The position numbers and the translations under genes were made by a program. 9,139 nucleotides of DNA, taken from the NCBI GenBank assembly GCA_964595055.1, contig CAZQOV010000129.1, positions 1 to 9,139 on the forward strand, given 5' to 3'. Each line of letters starts with the position of its first letter. Positions within the stretch are counted from its first letter, which is position 1. Shown here one piece after another: positions 7,073 through 9,139 of the stretch. Under the pieces are notes generated by a model that made no database searches, was not told where the DNA came from, and saw nothing but the letters and a program-made list of their open reading frames with translations. Origin of the DNA: CAYRTD01 sp964595055. GTDB lineage: Bacteria > Bacteroidota > Bacteroidia > Bacteroidales > GCA-2748055.

Positions 7073-7150
7073 GTCTGTCAATAAAGTAGAGTTTTAGCCA
7101 GACGCTAGCTATCGGGGAAGATATCGGACATTATGGACAGACTCTAGCTA
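7073..7150. repeat. Compact cluster of inverted and direct repeats at the recG stop codon
   Basis: Two 12-base inverted arms differ at one position: GTCTGTCAATAA (7073-7084) and TTATGGACAGAC (7131-7142), with a 46-base interior. A 13-base direct repeat with one mismatch, CAGACGCTAGCTA (7099-7111) and CAGACTCTAGCTA (7138-7150), overlaps the second arm. The second copy includes the recG stop codon (7144-7146) and the last Ser codon. A 6-base direct repeat TATCGG also occurs twice inside, about 12 bases apart. The arms ending in G-T-C-T-G-T-C resemble the tips of some insertion sequences, so a tiny MITE-like relic is possible. A 3' processing or termination structure for recG is the other option. 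There is no transposase and no clear target duplication. Confidence 0.5.
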
Positions 7151-9139
7151 ATGACACCCCACTCCAGTCCCTTTTGCCGGGATTTTTTTATTTCATTTTT
7201 CAGAATCCGGTTTTTTTCCTGATTTAATTCAGGATCATTATCAATGATAGCTGCAGCGATATCCCTTGCATACTGCAGTATCTGTCCGTCTTTACCCAGA
7301 TGCGCGATTTTCAGGTCAAAAGGAATGCCGCTTTGCTGGGTACCTTCAATATCCCCGGGTCCTCTTAGCTTGAGATCGGTTTCTGCGATTTCAAAGCCAT
7401 CATTGGTCCTTACCATGGTTTCCAGCCGTTTTCTTCCATCTTCAGAAAGTTTATAGCCTGACATTAAAACACAATAGGATTGATCGGCGCCTCTTCCTAC
7501 TCGTCCACGTAACTGATGCAATTGAGACAGTCCAAAACGCTCTGCACTTTCTATCACCATAACTGAAGCATTTGGAACATCAACGCCTACTTCAATAACA
7601 GTAGTGGCAACAAGAATGTGCATTTTTCCTTCTTTGAAAAACTTCATGGCAATATCCTTTTCATCAGGTTTCATTTTCCCATGGACCACACCGACGAGAT
7701 ATTCCGGAGGGGGGAAATCCTTAACCAGGCTGTGATAACCATCTTCAAGATCTTTGTAATCCATTTTTTCCGATTCTTTGATAAGCGGATATACAATGTA
7801 GGCCTGACGGCCTTCGGCTATTTGTTTTCTAAGAAAACCATGCAGCCTTAATCGCTTGTTATCATAGATGTGGATGGTTTTCACAGGTTTACGCCCGGGA
7901 GGCAATTCATCGATTACCGAAACTTCCAGGTCACCATAAAGAGTCATGGCCAGTGTTCTGGGGATAGGGGTAGCCGTCATAACCAGCACATGGGGCAGAT
8001 TCTCACTCTTTTGCCATAAACGGGCCCGCTGTGCCACTCCAAAACGATGTTGTTCATCTATAACCACAAGTCCCAGGTTATTGAACTGAACCGTATCTTC
8101 TATGAGCGCATGTGTGCCTACAAGAATGTTGAGGCTTCCGTCTTGTAAAGCAGCATGGAGAATCTCGCGTTTTTTCTTGCGTGTGGATCCCGTGAGCAAA
8201 CCGCAATTAATCTTCATTCCTTCCAGGAACTTTGATAGGGTATTAAAGTGCTGGTTCGCAAGAATCTCGGTGGGGGCCATTATACAGGCCTGATAACCAT
8301 TGTCGATGGCAATAAGTGCCGTCATCAGGGCTACCAGAGTTTTTCCACTGCCTACATCCCCCTGAAGTAAGCGATTCATTTGTTTTCCCGAGCCGAGATC
8401 TCTCCTGAACTCTTTGAGCACACGTTTTTGTGCGGAAGTTAGTTCAAAGGGAAGCTTGTGATGATAGAAATTATTGAAATGCTCTCCCACTTTTTCAAAA
8501 ATATAACCTTTGAATTTTTTTTGTCTTCCCGCCTTCAACCTGAGTATATTTAACTGGATGTAAAAGAGTTCCTCAAATTTTAAGCGGAATTCTGCCTTTC
8601 TTAATATATCATGATTATCAGGATAGTGAATATTTTTCAGTGCCTGCCATAGCGGAATTAATCCGGCATTTTTTAAGACATAGGCAGGAAGGGTTTCTTC
8701 CAAATTTCTCCCAATTTTTTCGAGCAGACTGTGAACGAAATTTTGGATTGCTTTTGATGTCAGATAATTGTTTTTCAGCTTTTCTGTTGAGGAATAAATC
8801 GGTTGAAGACGGGTGGCCAAGAGTATTTGTCGGGAAATATCATCAATATCCGGGTGGACCAAATTGATTCTGTTTTTAAAAATGGTGGGCTTTCCGAATA
8901 CGATATATTCACTCCCGGGCTTGTATGTTTCAGGGATCCATTTAAATCCCCTGAACCAGATCAATTCAATAATACCTGTTCCATCTGTGAATTGGGCAAC
9001 CAGTCGGCCCGGCCCTTTTTTTGCACCAACTTTTTCAAATGAAATAATTTCCCCTTTCAGCTGGACATAGGGGAGATCAGAGTTCAATTCACTGATCTTA
9101 TAAAATTTTGTCCTGTCCACATAGCGATATGGAAAAAAG
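7144..9139 (-). CDS. recG: ATP-dependent DNA helicase RecG, 5' truncated by the window edge
   Basis: The frame runs to the right edge of the window. The visible protein is about 664 residues; upstream of the GTG at 9120 the frame still reads 'FFPYRY' before 'VDRTKFYKI', matching the conserved 'F-P-x-R-Y-x-D-R' segment of RecG, so that GTG is an internal Val and roughly 40 N-terminal residues are missing. Counting from that Val, residues about 15-95 form the OB-fold wedge domain that engages branched DNA. The helicase motifs follow: Walker A 'GDVGSGKT' (254-261), 'DEQH' box (355-358), 'TATPIPRT' (382-389), 'ATTVIEVGVDVPNA' (505-518) and 'QLRGRVGRG' (536-544). The RecG-specific TRG region is at 582-598 ('DLKLRGPGD' then 'GTQQSG'). 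The C-terminus '...WGVIS' looks natural. RecG remodels stalled replication forks and Holliday junctions. The desaturase gene lies 168 bases downstream on the same strand with no functional link. Confidence 0.97.
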   Translation of the reverse strand, partial: FFPYRYVDRTKFYKISELNSDLPYVQLKGEIISFEKVGAKKGPGRLVAQFTDGTGIIELIWFRGFKWIPETYKPGSEYIVFGKPTIFKNRINLVHPDIDDISRQILLATRLQPIYSSTEKLKNNYLTSKAIQNFVHSLLEKIGRNLEETLPAYVLKNAGLIPLWQALKNIHYPDNHDILRKAEFRLKFEELFYIQLNILRLKAGRQKKFKGYIFEKVGEHFNNFYHHKLPFELTSAQKRVLKEFRRDLGSGKQMNRLLQGDVGSGKTLVALMTALIAIDNGYQACIMAPTEILANQHFNTLSKFLEGMKINCGLLTGSTRKKKREILHAALQDGSLNILVGTHALIEDTVQFNNLGLVVIDEQHRFGVAQRARLWQKSENLPHVLVMTATPIPRTLAMTLYGDLEVSVIDELPPGRKPVKTIHIYDNKRLRLHGFLRKQIAEGRQAYIVYPLIKESEKMDYKDLEDGYHSLVKDFPPPEYLVGVVHGKMKPDEKDIAMKFFKEGKMHILVATTVIEVGVDVPNASVMVIESAERFGLSQLHQLRGRVGRGADQSYCVLMSGYKLSEDGRKRLETMVRTNDGFEIAETDLKLRGPGDIEGTQQSGIPFDLKIAHLGKDGQILQYARDIAAAIIDNDPELNQEKNRILKNEIKKSRQKGLEWGVIS

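Noticed and set aside
1..9139. CRISPR array, tRNA, rRNA, riboswitch, toxin-antitoxin or phage defence genes
   Set aside because: No spaced direct repeats, cloverleaf, conserved aptamer or relevant protein motif was seen on either strand.

Overview
The window looks like chromosomal DNA of a member of the Bacteroidota. The evidence is a type IX secretion (T9SS) cargo with a gliding-motility-type C-terminal domain, a PorP/SprF-family protein directly downstream of it, a TonB-dependent receptor with an N-terminal carboxypeptidase-regulatory-like domain, and AT-rich leaders without clear Shine-Dalgarno sites. Genus cannot be fixed from this sequence.

Layout. Positions 1-680 (+) are the 3' end of a large surface or secreted protein: two Ig/PKD-like repeats, then a type B T9SS sorting domain. 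Positions 786-1763 (+) encode a PorP/SprF-like outer-membrane protein, probably its secretion partner. A 361-base gap follows, holding a 10-base palindrome and a degenerate heptanucleotide tandem repeat. Positions 2125-2448 (+) encode a pterin-4a-carbinolamine dehydratase and 2519-5203 (+) a complete TonB-dependent receptor, followed by a short terminator-like hairpin. The minus strand then carries, in transcription order, recG (entering from the right edge, 5' end missing), a CrtI/CrtD-type carotenoid desaturase (6975-5512) and a broken NmrA-like short-chain dehydrogenase remnant (about 5515-5312). The recG-desaturase gap contains a compact cluster of inverted and direct repeats that touches the recG stop codon.

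How the genes work together. The only clear functional pair is the T9SS cargo and its PorP/SprF neighbour. The pterin dehydratase, TonB receptor, desaturase and RecG look like unrelated housekeeping or envelope genes. The plus-strand and minus-strand groups converge around 5204-5311.

I see no evidence of a new multi-gene system such as a defence island, CRISPR array or biosynthetic cluster. The points most worth checking are the NmrA remnant joined to the desaturase 3' end, the repeat cluster at the recG stop, the heptad repeat, and the cargo/PorP pair.
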